Program-made: the position numbers and the translations under genes
Shown: positions 1-5,616 of the stretch, piece after piece
Numbering within the stretch: position 1 is the first letter of the stretch
Layout of the letters: every line of letters starts with the position of its first letter
The notes under the pieces: model-generated
What the model saw: the letters and a program-made list of their open reading frames with translations, nothing else
Databases searched by the model: none
What the model was told of the DNA's origin: nothing
From: Ignavibacteriales bacterium
Lineage (GTDB): Bacteria; Bacteroidota; Ignavibacteria; Ignavibacteriales; Melioribacteraceae
DNA: 5,727 nt
Assembly: GCA_020059785.1 (NCBI GenBank)
Contig: JAGVBL010000255.1
Span: forward strand, 1 to 5,727
Direction: 5' to 3'

Positions 1-117
1 ACTAGAAAATGTATACGATGTTTACTAATTCATTACTGCTAACTGTCTACGATCTCTTGCTTTTTTTGTGTACACGATGTTATGCTTATTGTCAGCTAAG
101 AGCTAATACCTTATAAA
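1..117. other. Non-coding left edge downstream of the glycan operon
   Basis: This stretch lies beyond the stop codon of the minus-strand cytidylyltransferase gene. I find no convincing gene in it; the longest plus-strand frame from an ATG is 35 codons (9-116) and looks random. Read on the minus strand there is no strong GC stem followed by a U-run, so no clear terminator closes the operon here. The region does carry three related 13-base motifs, listed separately. The glycan operon may continue to the left of the window. Confidence 0.6.
10..81 (+). repeat. Three degenerate 13-base repeats
   Basis: Three copies start at 10 (TGTATACGATGTT), 44 (TGTCTACGATCTC) and 69 (TGTACACGATGTT). Copies 1 and 3 differ at one base. 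Copy 2 differs from copy 1 at three bases but shares the downstream TGCTT with copy 3. The start-to-start spacings are 34 and 25, so the copies are not in one reading frame and do not encode a protein repeat. In copies 1 and 3 the core is palindromic (GTATAC; GTGTACAC). They could be protein binding sites, the end of a longer repeat array beyond the edge, or chance in AT-rich sequence. Confidence 0.4.
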
Positions 118-912
118 CTATTTTTTTTTGCTTTTATAGTCGTCAATGTTTTTAAGTTCGTCAATGTGTTTGTCGTACCAGTAAGTTCCCGCAAACTTAT
201 GATTGATTTCTACAATCTCGGGTTTTTGTTCAAGTAATCTTAAAATATCATTCAGACCGAAATCGGGATTCTGAGGATATAGTTCTTCAAAGACACTTTT
301 AATGAAGAAATAATCCTCCTCATAATCAATCGTGAATCGAAGCGAGGTAGACAAATCGAGACCGGTTTCCCATTCAACGTTTCCGATGCTGAACGAATCG
401 TTATGTTCCCACATGAACGGAGTAGTATGCTCCCGTTCAAAATCTTTTGTAGCATCTCGCCATGCATATTCCAGGGACTGGAACGAAAAAATTTCTACAT
501 CGTTACCGTCCGGATATGTAGCCGGATGGAGGTTGCTGACGTAATCATATTCCTCATTATCAATGTAGTAGCGGATTACGCGGTCTATAATTTTGTGATC
601 AATAAGCGGGCAGTCCGATGGAATTTTTACAATTGCATCGGCACTGAATAATTTAGCAACCTGGTAATGACGATCAAGCAAATCTGTTAAATGACCCCGG
701 TAGCAATTAACATTTACTTGCGAACATAATTCTTCTATCTTATCGTCCTCGCTATTTGTTGAAGTAGCAATTACAAGTGTACCGATTAAATTGGCTTTCA
801 ATACTCTTTCAATCATCTGAACAAGAAGCGGTTTACCAAGAACAGGAAGCATCACTTTACCCGGTAATCGGGTTGATGAAATTCTTGCTTGTATTACCGT
901 TACAATGTTCAT
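118..912 (-). CDS. spsF: SpsF-type cytidylyltransferase (CMP-sugar synthesis)
   Basis: This 264-residue cytoplasmic protein belongs to the SpsF family of nucleotidyltransferases (relatives of CMP-Kdo and CMP-sialate synthetases), which transfer CMP from CTP to an acidic sugar. The N-terminal nucleotide-binding signature IQARISSTRLPGK sits at residues 7-19 and is followed by LPVLGKPLL at 22-30. SDCPLID at 99-105 supplies the expected metal-binding Asp100. Other SpsF-like blocks are YPDGNDVE (133-140), REHTTPF (160-166) and RFTIDYEED (192-200). The length is normal for the family. The ATG at 912-910 overlaps the stop of the upstream gene as TAATG and is preceded by AAGGG about nine bases upstream, which supports this start. 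The family and reaction type are secure, but the sugar is unknown. In known systems such genes sit in nonulosonic acid, flagellin-glycan, capsule or spore-coat clusters. A long A/T run lies under the lysine-rich C-terminal tail. Confidence 0.85.
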   Translation of the reverse strand: MNIVTVIQARISSTRLPGKVMLPVLGKPLLVQMIERVLKANLIGTLVIATSTNSEDDKIEELCSQVNVNCYRGHLTDLLDRHYQVAKLFSADAIVKIPSDCPLIDHKIIDRVIRYYIDNEEYDYVSNLHPATYPDGNDVEIFSFQSLEYAWRDATKDFEREHTTPFMWEHNDSFSIGNVEWETGLDLSTSLRFTIDYEEDYFFIKSVFEELYPQNPDFGLNDILRLLEQKPEIVEINHKFAGTYWYDKHIDELKNIDDYKSKKK

Positions 913-1925
913 TATACAGCCCTTAAACTGTATTTGTCAATCATTTCGTCTATAGATGTGTTGGGAGATTCAAGTAAGTGAAGACCAATTCTGGCAATTC
1001 TATCTGCCGATGTTCCGTTATTCTGCAGTGGTAAAAGTCTTTTCAGCTCATCAAGATCAAAATAGGAATGAACTTCCTTGCCAAGAATTAATCCAACAAA
1101 AGAAGTTGAAGAATATTGAGTAATTAGAACATCGCTGTTTGCAATCATATGATTTGTATTACCGCCCGAAAAAATTAGTGAACCGGGCGCATATTTATTA
1201 ATTTCTTTTGTTGCTCTATCAACTTTTTCATTCGGGTGAAGCTTGAAGATCAATTGTTTTCCCTTTGCAATTCTTACACAATCTTTAATAAACTTTATCC
1301 GTCTTTCGAACTTAAAAGTTTCTCTAGCATCGGAAGTGCAGACAAGAACATAGTTGCGGTGTGGAAAATCATTACTCAAATATTGTTTAAGGTTGTCAAA
1401 GTTCGGAATACCTGTTACAATTATTTTCTCCGGTTTAACACCTTTGCGGTTAATAAAAAAATCTTTGTAACCGTAAGATGCAACGCAAAATATATCATAC
1501 AGATGTGACATTCCCATTGTAGATGTACTTGCCAGCCATCGTGGAAGATTAAGATATTTGACAAGGAAGAACATCAAATTCTCCGGATCTGTCATTCCTT
1601 CCTGTACAAGTATTACTTTTTTATTTCTGATATTCTTTGGGTATATCAGGTCGGCACATGTGTAAACGAGATCGTAATCATGTTTAAGACCGCGGTAATC
1701 GATTTCAAGGTTATTATCCTTCAAATATTTTTCTGTGGCTCTTCTAAATGGTCCGTTAAGAATTGAAAAATTAAGATAACCTTTACTTACTACGTAATTA
1801 ATAAATCCGTCTGCATAATAAGGAGTAAAACAGCAATCATAATCCTGGAAATGCCGGGAAATCTGATGCATCATTGAGGTCTGGTTTAATGAACCGCATA
1901 TAAACAGGATTTTTTTCTTTGCCAT
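912..1925 (-). CDS. GT-B-like glycan transferase (CDP-glycerol/capsule transferase-like)
   Basis: This 337-residue protein is probably cytoplasmic, with no signal peptide or clear membrane span. Its layout resembles the GT-B superfamily that includes CDP-glycerol glycerophosphotransferases, capsule transferases and UDP-GlcNAc 2-epimerases. The N-terminal half begins with a Rossmann-type strand, KKILFICGS (residues 4-12), and has VILVQEGMTDP at 104-114 and IIVTGIPNFD at 168-177. The C-terminal half has LIFKLHPNEK (225-234), which resembles the 'KLHP.E' donor-side motif of CDP-glycerol transferases. It also has SDVLITQYSSTSFVGLILGKEV (264-285), split here only by reading, which matches their 'S..AFEALLLGKPV'-type loop. 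The family's acceptor-side WHG motif is not seen. The gene is first in a two-gene operon with the cytidylyltransferase, which argues for work on a surface polysaccharide or glycolipid. Only a weak GGGT lies before the ATG. Donor and acceptor cannot be told from sequence, and an epimerase-like role is possible. Confidence 0.55.
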   Translation of the reverse strand: MAKKKILFICGSLNQTSMMHQISRHFQDYDCCFTPYYADGFINYVVSKGYLNFSILNGPFRRATEKYLKDNNLEIDYRGLKHDYDLVYTCADLIYPKNIRNKKVILVQEGMTDPENLMFFLVKYLNLPRWLASTSTMGMSHLYDIFCVASYGYKDFFINRKGVKPEKIIVTGIPNFDNLKQYLSNDFPHRNYVLVCTSDARETFKFERRIKFIKDCVRIAKGKQLIFKLHPNEKVDRATKEINKYAPGSLIFSGGNTNHMIANSDVLITQYSSTSFVGLILGKEVHSYFDLDELKRLLPLQNNGTSADRIARIGLHLLESPNTSIDEMIDKYSLRAV

Positions 1926-2004
1926 TTTTACCCGAATTCTTTTGTTTACTAAATTAAGAAAAAGTTATGCTCAAAACTTCAAAGAAATTTAAATTCCCGG
2001 TTAA

Positions 2005-2033
2005 ATAATTGTTAAGAAAAATTTAAAAGTCAA
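2005..2033 (-). promoter_or_regulatory. Candidate promoter of the glycan operon
   Basis: On the minus strand TTGACT (2033-2028) is followed after 17 bases by AATTAT (2010-2005). These match the sigma-70 consensus at five of six and four of six positions. The leader to the ATG at 1925 would be about 75 bases. AT-rich sequence gives such matches by chance, and if the host is a Bacteroidota relative its primary sigma factor may prefer a different -7 element. Confidence 0.3.
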
Positions 2034-2049
2034 TTCAGTTCTTAATACT

Positions 2050-2065
2050 AACTTAACATTAAGTT
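2050..2065. repeat. Perfect 16-bp palindrome (possible operator)
   Basis: AACTTAA (2050-2056) and TTAAGTT (2059-2065) are perfect inverted repeats around a two-base centre, CA. The palindrome covers the candidate -35 box of the phosphoesterase promoter, the position expected of a repressor operator or a class II activator site. The arms are almost all A and T, so chance occurrence is not excluded. Confidence 0.4.
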
Positions 2066-2081
2066 CACATTCTCTTAATAT
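2053..2081 (+). promoter_or_regulatory. Candidate promoter of the metallophosphoesterase gene
   Basis: TTAACA (2053-2058) and TAATAT (2076-2081) are separated by 17 bases, matching the sigma-70 consensus at five of six and four of six positions. Transcription would begin near 2088, leaving a leader of about 32 bases before the ATG at 2120. That would exclude the upstream in-frame TTG at 2087 as the start. Confidence 0.35.
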
Positions 2082-2119
2082 TCTGTTTGTATGTTGGAAT
2101 ATCCTTTTATTCTTTTTTT

Positions 2120-3049
2120 ATGAAAATAGCACATTTATCCGACTTACATATTTGCTTTAACTACAAACGTAATAATCTTTCCCAGATAAAAAGATTGATT
2201 AAACAAATAGCATCATCCGGGGTGGATCATCTTGTTGTTACCGGTGATATTTCTGATAATTCAAGGGAAGAAGATTTTATCTGGTTTAGAAAGATCTTAA
2301 AAGAAAATGATTTGTTGTCTTCCAGCAGAACTTCAATTGTTATAGGTAATCATGATATTTTCGGCGGGGTTCAAACCGCATCTGATATTATTGATTTCCC
2401 TTCAAGGTGTGTTGGCGTAGATTTTAAAGATAAAGTAAGAAAGTTTGTTAATTACTATGAAGAACTTTTTGAGAATACTTTTTCTCCTTCTAACAAGTCA
2501 GTTTTTCCTTATGTAAAGGATCTGGGAGAGGTTGCAATTATTGGCATTAATTCGGTAGATAAATATTCCAAATTAAGAAATCCCTTTGCATCTAACGGTT
2601 ATGTATCAAAAGAACAGATTAGTGAAATTCAGAAAATATTTGATCTGCAAAAATTAGCCGACAAAATAAAACTGGTTTTAATACATCATCATTTTTATAA
2701 GAACAATATTTCATCAAAGAGTTCTGAACATGCTATATGGAGCCGGCTGGAAGATTTTACAATGAAACTCAGAAGAAAAAAACGGCTGATGAAATTATTT
2801 GTTAAGAATAATGTTGAGCTGGTTCTGCACGGACATAGCCATGAAGTAAAAAAATATTCACGGCAAGGAATAAAGTTTATTAATGCGGGTGCTTCAGTTG
2901 ATGGAGAAAATCAATCAACACCGGGATATTTTCTAATTGATTCCTCAGCAAATGAAATTAAAACTGGATTCAAAAATCTAGACGACAGGATTCAGGTTCA
3001 TACAAAATCGGGATTAAATGAAGCTTACTCACCTCAGCTTTCAAATTAA
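2120..3049 (+). CDS. Metallophosphoesterase, class III (CpdA-like)
   Basis: This is a 309-residue calcineurin-like phosphoesterase, predicted cytoplasmic with a two-metal active site. The full set of family motifs is present: D8-L-H10, G42-D43, G76-N77-H78-D79, H189-H190 and G238-H239-S240-H241. The opening MKIAHLSDLHI is typical of the class III group, which includes the CpdA cAMP phosphodiesterase and glycerophosphodiesterase-like enzymes. The insert at about 105-130 and the lysine/arginine-rich stretch at 217-225 (KLRRKKRLM) are less standard, and the tail after residue 285 is probably disordered. I chose the ATG at 2120 because the conserved first strand begins right there. The in-frame TTG at 2087 would add an atypical hydrophobic stretch and coincides with the predicted transcription start. 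No good Shine-Dalgarno precedes either codon. The substrate (cyclic nucleotide, phosphodiester, nucleotide-sugar or protein phosphate) is not predictable. The gene appears to stand alone, 211 bases upstream of rnfC. Confidence 0.85.
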   Translation: MKIAHLSDLHICFNYKRNNLSQIKRLIKQIASSGVDHLVVTGDISDNSREEDFIWFRKILKENDLLSSSRTSIVIGNHDIFGGVQTASDIIDFPSRCVGVDFKDKVRKFVNYYEELFENTFSPSNKSVFPYVKDLGEVAIIGINSVDKYSKLRNPFASNGYVSKEQISEIQKIFDLQKLADKIKLVLIHHHFYKNNISSKSSEHAIWSRLEDFTMKLRRKKRLMKLFVKNNVELVLHGHSHEVKKYSRQGIKFINAGASVDGENQSTPGYFLIDSSANEIKTGFKNLDDRIQVHTKSGLNEAYSPQLSN

Positions 3050-3083
3050 GTTATAATAACCTCTTATCTTTAATTTCTCATTG

Positions 3084-3107
3084 CAAAACAGGAATTTTCC
3101 AATTTTG
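3084..3107. repeat. Imperfect 24-base inverted repeat
   Basis: CAAAA (3084-3088) pairs with TTTTG (3103-3107) and GGAA (3091-3094) with TTCC (3097-3100), with a two-by-two mismatch between the arms. Nine of twelve symmetric positions pair. It lies 35 bases after the phosphoesterase stop and could be a weak terminator or a binding site. No clean U-tract follows, so I do not call it a terminator. Confidence 0.3.
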
Positions 3108-3233
3108 ATAACACACTTACAAGATCGCTTCAAACTCGCAATTTAGCATTCAAAAAACACTATTTAATCGATCTTGCCTACAATTATTCTCATGTTTTTG
3201 GAAATTCCTTGGCACAGATTATGTCCTTAATTG

Positions 3234-3248
3234 GTTCTATTTTAGAAC
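3234..3248 (+). promoter_or_regulatory. Perfect dyad just upstream of the rnfC ribosome binding site
   Basis: GTTCTA (3234-3239) and TAGAAC (3243-3248) form a perfect 6-3-6 inverted repeat. In RNA the stem could be extended by three G-U pairs (3231-3233 with 3249-3251), which would bury the first bases of the GGAGA ribosome binding site at 3250-3254. It may be an operator in the DNA or a leader hairpin that affects rnfC translation. The position is striking, but the function is inferred. Confidence 0.45.
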
Positions 3249-3249
3249 T

Positions 3250-3254
3250 GGAGA
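3250..3254 (+). promoter_or_regulatory. Ribosome binding site deciding the rnfC start
   Basis: GGAGA is the only good Shine-Dalgarno sequence before rnfC. It lies six bases from the GTG at 3261, an ordinary spacing, but 15 bases from the in-frame ATG at 3270. This favours the GTG start, although rnfD in the same operon also shows an unusually long spacing, so the ATG cannot be excluded. Confidence 0.5.
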
Positions 3255-3260
3255 ATCTAA

Positions 3261-4598
3261 GTGATATTGATGAATCATACAAAAACTTTTAGAGGTGGCA
3301 TTCATCCGCATGAACAAAAAGAACTAACAGAAAATCGTTCTTTTGAAGTGATGCCGAGACCCAAACAAATAATAATTCCTTTAACCCAACACCTTGGTAA
3401 GCCGGCTAAGCCGATTGTAAAGAAGGGAAGCGAGGTAAAAGCCGGTGAAATAATTGCCGAACAGGATGGATTCATTTCGGCTGGAATTCATAGTCCGGTT
3501 TCAGGAAAAGTATCTAAGATAACTGTCGGTTCTACTGTTACGGGTTTTCCTAAGGATGCGATTGTAATTGAATCCAAGGATGCAAATGATATTGTTTTAA
3601 TGCCTTCGCTCGATCCGGAAAAAGTGTCTGCAGAAGAAATACGTGAACGTGTTAAACTTGCCGGAATTGTTGGTCAGGGCGGAGCTGCGTTTCCAACATA
3701 TGTTAAACTTTCTCCTCCTAACGATAAAAAGATTGAGATTGTGATACTTAACGGATGCGAATGTGAACCTTACCTTACACGCGATTATCGTTATATGGTT
3801 GAAAGAACCACCGACTTAATAACCGGTCTCCGTTTAATTATGAAAGCTGTGGGAGTTAATAAAGGTGCGATAGGAATTGAAAACAATAAACCTGAAGCAA
3901 TTAATAAATTAAAAGAAGCTGTAAAAAACAGCCCTGATATTTCTATAGAAGTTCTTGAAACAAAATATCCTCAGGGTGCAGAAAAAATGTTGATAAAGGC
4001 GGTTACGGGAAAAGAGGTTCCTCCGGGTAAACTTCCTTTTGACGTTGGCGCGGTAATTCAAAACATTGGAACAGCTATTGCAATTTATGACGCGGTTGTT
4101 AAAGGCGAACCTCAGTTAACGGCAGCATTAACTGTTTCGGGGTTAGGTGTTAATCAACCTAAAAATCTAATTGTCCGGGTTGGAACTCCGCTTGCCGACA
4201 TACTGGATTTTTGTGGAGGCGTTAAAGAAAATGCTGTTAAAGTTGTTGTAGGCGGACCGATGATGGGTGTAGCTCAATACGATTTTTCCGCCCCTGTTAT
4301 GAAAGCTACATCGGGAATTTTAGTTTTAACTGAAGAAGAGATTAATGATCACGAAGAAACACCGTGTTTAAGATGCGGTAAATGCGTTGATGTTTGTCCT
4401 CTCAATTTAATTCCTACAAAACTTGCACGACTTTCATCACTGGAAAAATTTGAAGAAGCAGAACAACTTAGCATAACTGTTTGTATGGAATGCGGAACAT
4501 GTACTTATACATGCCCGGCAAATCTTCCGCTTGTTCAATGGATACGATTTGGAAAGCAGAGAGTTATGGCGCTTCAGAGGGAAAGAGAATCGGCATAA
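3261..4598 (+). CDS. rnfC: Rnf complex subunit RnfC (ferredoxin:NAD+ oxidoreductase)
   Basis: RnfC is the peripheral cytoplasmic subunit of the Rnf complex. In the family it binds NAD(H) and FMN and passes electrons through two [4Fe-4S] clusters. The protein is 445 residues from the GTG, or 442 from the ATG at 3270. It starts with the hallmark TFRGGIHPHEQK (9-20), followed by a lipoyl-like sandwich region (about 45-105). The NuoF-like nucleotide-binding block GIVGQGGAAFPTYVKL is at 135-150 and NGCECEPYLTRD at 164-175. Two ferredoxin motifs complete the set: C369, C372, C375, C379 and C408, C411, C414, C418, each CxxCxxCxxxCP. It is the short type and lacks the long repetitive tail of enterobacterial RsxC. 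It ends 52 bases before rnfD and is the first rnf gene here, with no rnfB upstream, which resembles the clostridial order C-D-G-E-A-B. The coupling ion (Na+ or H+) cannot be read from this subunit. Confidence 0.95.
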   Translation: MILMNHTKTFRGGIHPHEQKELTENRSFEVMPRPKQIIIPLTQHLGKPAKPIVKKGSEVKAGEIIAEQDGFISAGIHSPVSGKVSKITVGSTVTGFPKDAIVIESKDANDIVLMPSLDPEKVSAEEIRERVKLAGIVGQGGAAFPTYVKLSPPNDKKIEIVILNGCECEPYLTRDYRYMVERTTDLITGLRLIMKAVGVNKGAIGIENNKPEAINKLKEAVKNSPDISIEVLETKYPQGAEKMLIKAVTGKEVPPGKLPFDVGAVIQNIGTAIAIYDAVVKGEPQLTAALTVSGLGVNQPKNLIVRVGTPLADILDFCGGVKENAVKVVVGGPMMGVAQYDFSAPVMKATSGILVLTEEEINDHEETPCLRCGKCVDVCPLNLIPTKLARLSSLEKFEEAEQLSITVCMECGTCTYTCPANLPLVQWIRFGKQRVMALQRERESA

Positions 4599-4650
4599 AT
4601 AATATTTTTTGAAATATCCGGTTTAAATTAAAGGACAAATAATAAATACT
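4599..4650 (+). other. rnfC-rnfD spacer with an AT-only hairpin
   Basis: The 52-base spacer holds the inverted repeat ATATTT (4602-4607) and AAATAT (4612-4617) around a four-base loop, starting three bases after the rnfC stop. An all-A/T six-pair stem is weak and is not followed by a U-tract, so it should not end transcription. It might mark an RNA processing or stability site, or be chance. Confidence 0.25.
4631..4635 (+). promoter_or_regulatory. Distant ribosome binding site of rnfD
   Basis: AAGGA is the only Shine-Dalgarno-like sequence before rnfD, but it lies 15 bases from the ATG at 4651 across a spacer made almost only of A and T. No in-frame ATG, GTG or TTG occurs closer to it. Either spacing is relaxed in this organism or initiation relies on an unstructured AT-rich leader. 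Confidence 0.45.
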
Positions 4651-5616
4651 ATGGAAACAACTACTGCTAATCCTACTTACAAATTAGAACTCACAAGTTC
4701 GCCGCATGTTCATTCGCGCTGGTCTACAAAGCAAGCGATGTGGTTTGTTGTAATTGCATTAATACCGGCTTTGATTTCTGCTGTTATATTCTTTGGACCG
4801 TATCAATTATTGATAGTATTAACAAGCATTGTGTTTTGCATCGGAACAGAATTTCTTATTAAGAAAATAAGAAAGAGAAAAGTAACCGTTACTGATGGAA
4901 GCGCCGTAATTACCGGTCTGCTACTTGGATTAATATTACCACCAAATTTTTCACTTTCATCAACCGCAATCGGTGCTGTTTTTGCAATTGCTGTGGGTAA
5001 AGAAATATTCGGCGGACTAGGTTACAACATTTTTAATCCGGCTCTGGTTGGAAGAGCATTTTTACAAGCAGCTTTTCCGGTTGCAATAACAACATGGACA
5101 AAACCAAATTTTGCAGTTGATACAGTTACAAGCGCTACCCCGCTTGCTGCTTACAAATTCGATAAAGTGTTTACAAGTGTTCAGCCGATGTTCTTCGGAA
5201 ACATCGGAGGTTCATTAGGAGAAACATCGGCATTGGCAATTTTAATCGGCGGTATTTTCCTTATTGCTGTAGGTGTTGTTAATTACCGTGTTCCGCTTGC
5301 AATGATTTTAGGAATGATACTCTTTGCCGGTATTTTCTGGGGTATCGATCCTGTAAAATATCCTAATCCGCTATTTCAGATTTTTGCCGGCGGATTTTTA
5401 TTCGGAACATTTTTTATGGCAACCGATTGGGTAACATCTCCAATTACATCAAAAGGAATGTGGATCTTCGGTTTAGGAATTGCACTTCTTGTTGTTGTAA
5501 TCAGAATTTTTGGCGGATTACCGGAAGGCGTTATGTATGCAATTCTGATTATGAATTCTGTTGTGCCGATTATTAATCGTTATACTTACCCAAAAATATT
5601 TGGGGAGGCAAAATGA
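4651..5616 (+). CDS. rnfD: Rnf complex membrane subunit RnfD
   Basis: RnfD is an integral membrane subunit of the Rnf complex, homologous to NqrB, and in studied members carries a covalently bound FMN on a threonine. The 321-residue length is normal. After a polar N-terminus containing SSPHVHSRWST (16-26), I see about ten hydrophobic segments (roughly 31-48, 51-70, 83-98, 102-118, 128-147, 193-210, 213-231, 241-257, 268-287 and 292-308). A basic loop, KKIRKRK (71-77), is probably cytoplasmic. Family motifs are NPALVGRAF (129-137) and DTVTSATPLAAYK (157-169), where Thr163 of the TSAT motif is the expected FMN attachment site for the ApbE flavin transferase; many homologues have SGAT there. GGSLGETSALAILIGG (186-201) and FMATDWVTSP (255-264) are also typical. 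The stop overlaps the rnfG start as ATGA, so the two are co-translated. An apbE gene is not in the window. Confidence 0.95.
   Translation: METTTANPTYKLELTSSPHVHSRWSTKQAMWFVVIALIPALISAVIFFGPYQLLIVLTSIVFCIGTEFLIKKIRKRKVTVTDGSAVITGLLLGLILPPNFSLSSTAIGAVFAIAVGKEIFGGLGYNIFNPALVGRAFLQAAFPVAITTWTKPNFAVDTVTSATPLAAYKFDKVFTSVQPMFFGNIGGSLGETSALAILIGGIFLIAVGVVNYRVPLAMILGMILFAGIFWGIDPVKYPNPLFQIFAGGFLFGTFFMATDWVTSPITSKGMWIFGLGIALLVVVIRIFGGLPEGVMYAILIMNSVVPIINRYTYPKIFGEAK

Larger units (their letters stand above)
1926..2119. other. Divergent AT-rich intergenic region
   Basis: This 194-base gap separates the minus-strand glycan operon from the plus-strand phosphoesterase gene. It is much richer in A and T than the flanking genes. 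It contains candidate sigma-70-like promoters on both strands, a perfect 7-2-7 palindrome at 2050-2065, and the direct repeat TCTTAATA at 2040-2047 and 2073-2080, 33 bases apart. No gene is seen in it. Confidence 0.7.
3050..3260. other. Intergenic region and leader of the rnf operon
   Basis: These 211 bases between the phosphoesterase gene and rnfC contain no gene I can support. They hold several dyads: an imperfect 24-base one at 3084-3107, GGAAATTCC at 3200-3208, a distant pair CAAGATCG/CGATCTTG (3120-3127 and 3169-3176), and a perfect 6-3-6 dyad at 3234-3248. YTGGCAC at 3209-3215 resembles a sigma-54 -24 element, but its -12 partner is imperfect. No strong intrinsic terminator closes the phosphoesterase gene. 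The rnf promoter most likely lies in this region. Confidence 0.6.

Noticed and set aside
9..116. A 35-codon plus-strand open frame at the left edge
   Set aside because: It has no ribosome binding site, an odd composition with no recognisable motif, and spans the degenerate repeats out of frame. It looks like chance.
44..116. Integron attC-like or attachment site at the left edge
   Set aside because: The required GTTRRRY and RYYYAAC core pairs are not present in the right arrangement, and no integrase or cassette gene is seen.
332..651. Plus-strand open frames of 70-82 codons inside the cytidylyltransferase gene
   Set aside because: They lie antisense to a gene with clear family motifs and show no protein-like pattern of their own.
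1236..1508. A 90-codon plus-strand open frame inside the 337-residue transferase-like gene
   Set aside because: It is antisense to a real gene and has no domain or ribosome binding site.
2087..2119. TTG start adding 11 residues to the metallophosphoesterase
   Set aside because: The conserved first strand begins at the ATG at 2120, the extra residues are atypical, and the TTG overlaps the predicted transcription start.
3050..3120. Intrinsic terminator after the metallophosphoesterase gene
   Set aside because: The only dyad there is imperfect and AT-rich and is not followed by a clean U-run.
3120..3176. Distant inverted repeat CAAGATCG/CGATCTTG
   Set aside because: Eight-base arms 41 bases apart can occur by chance and there is no supporting structure between them.
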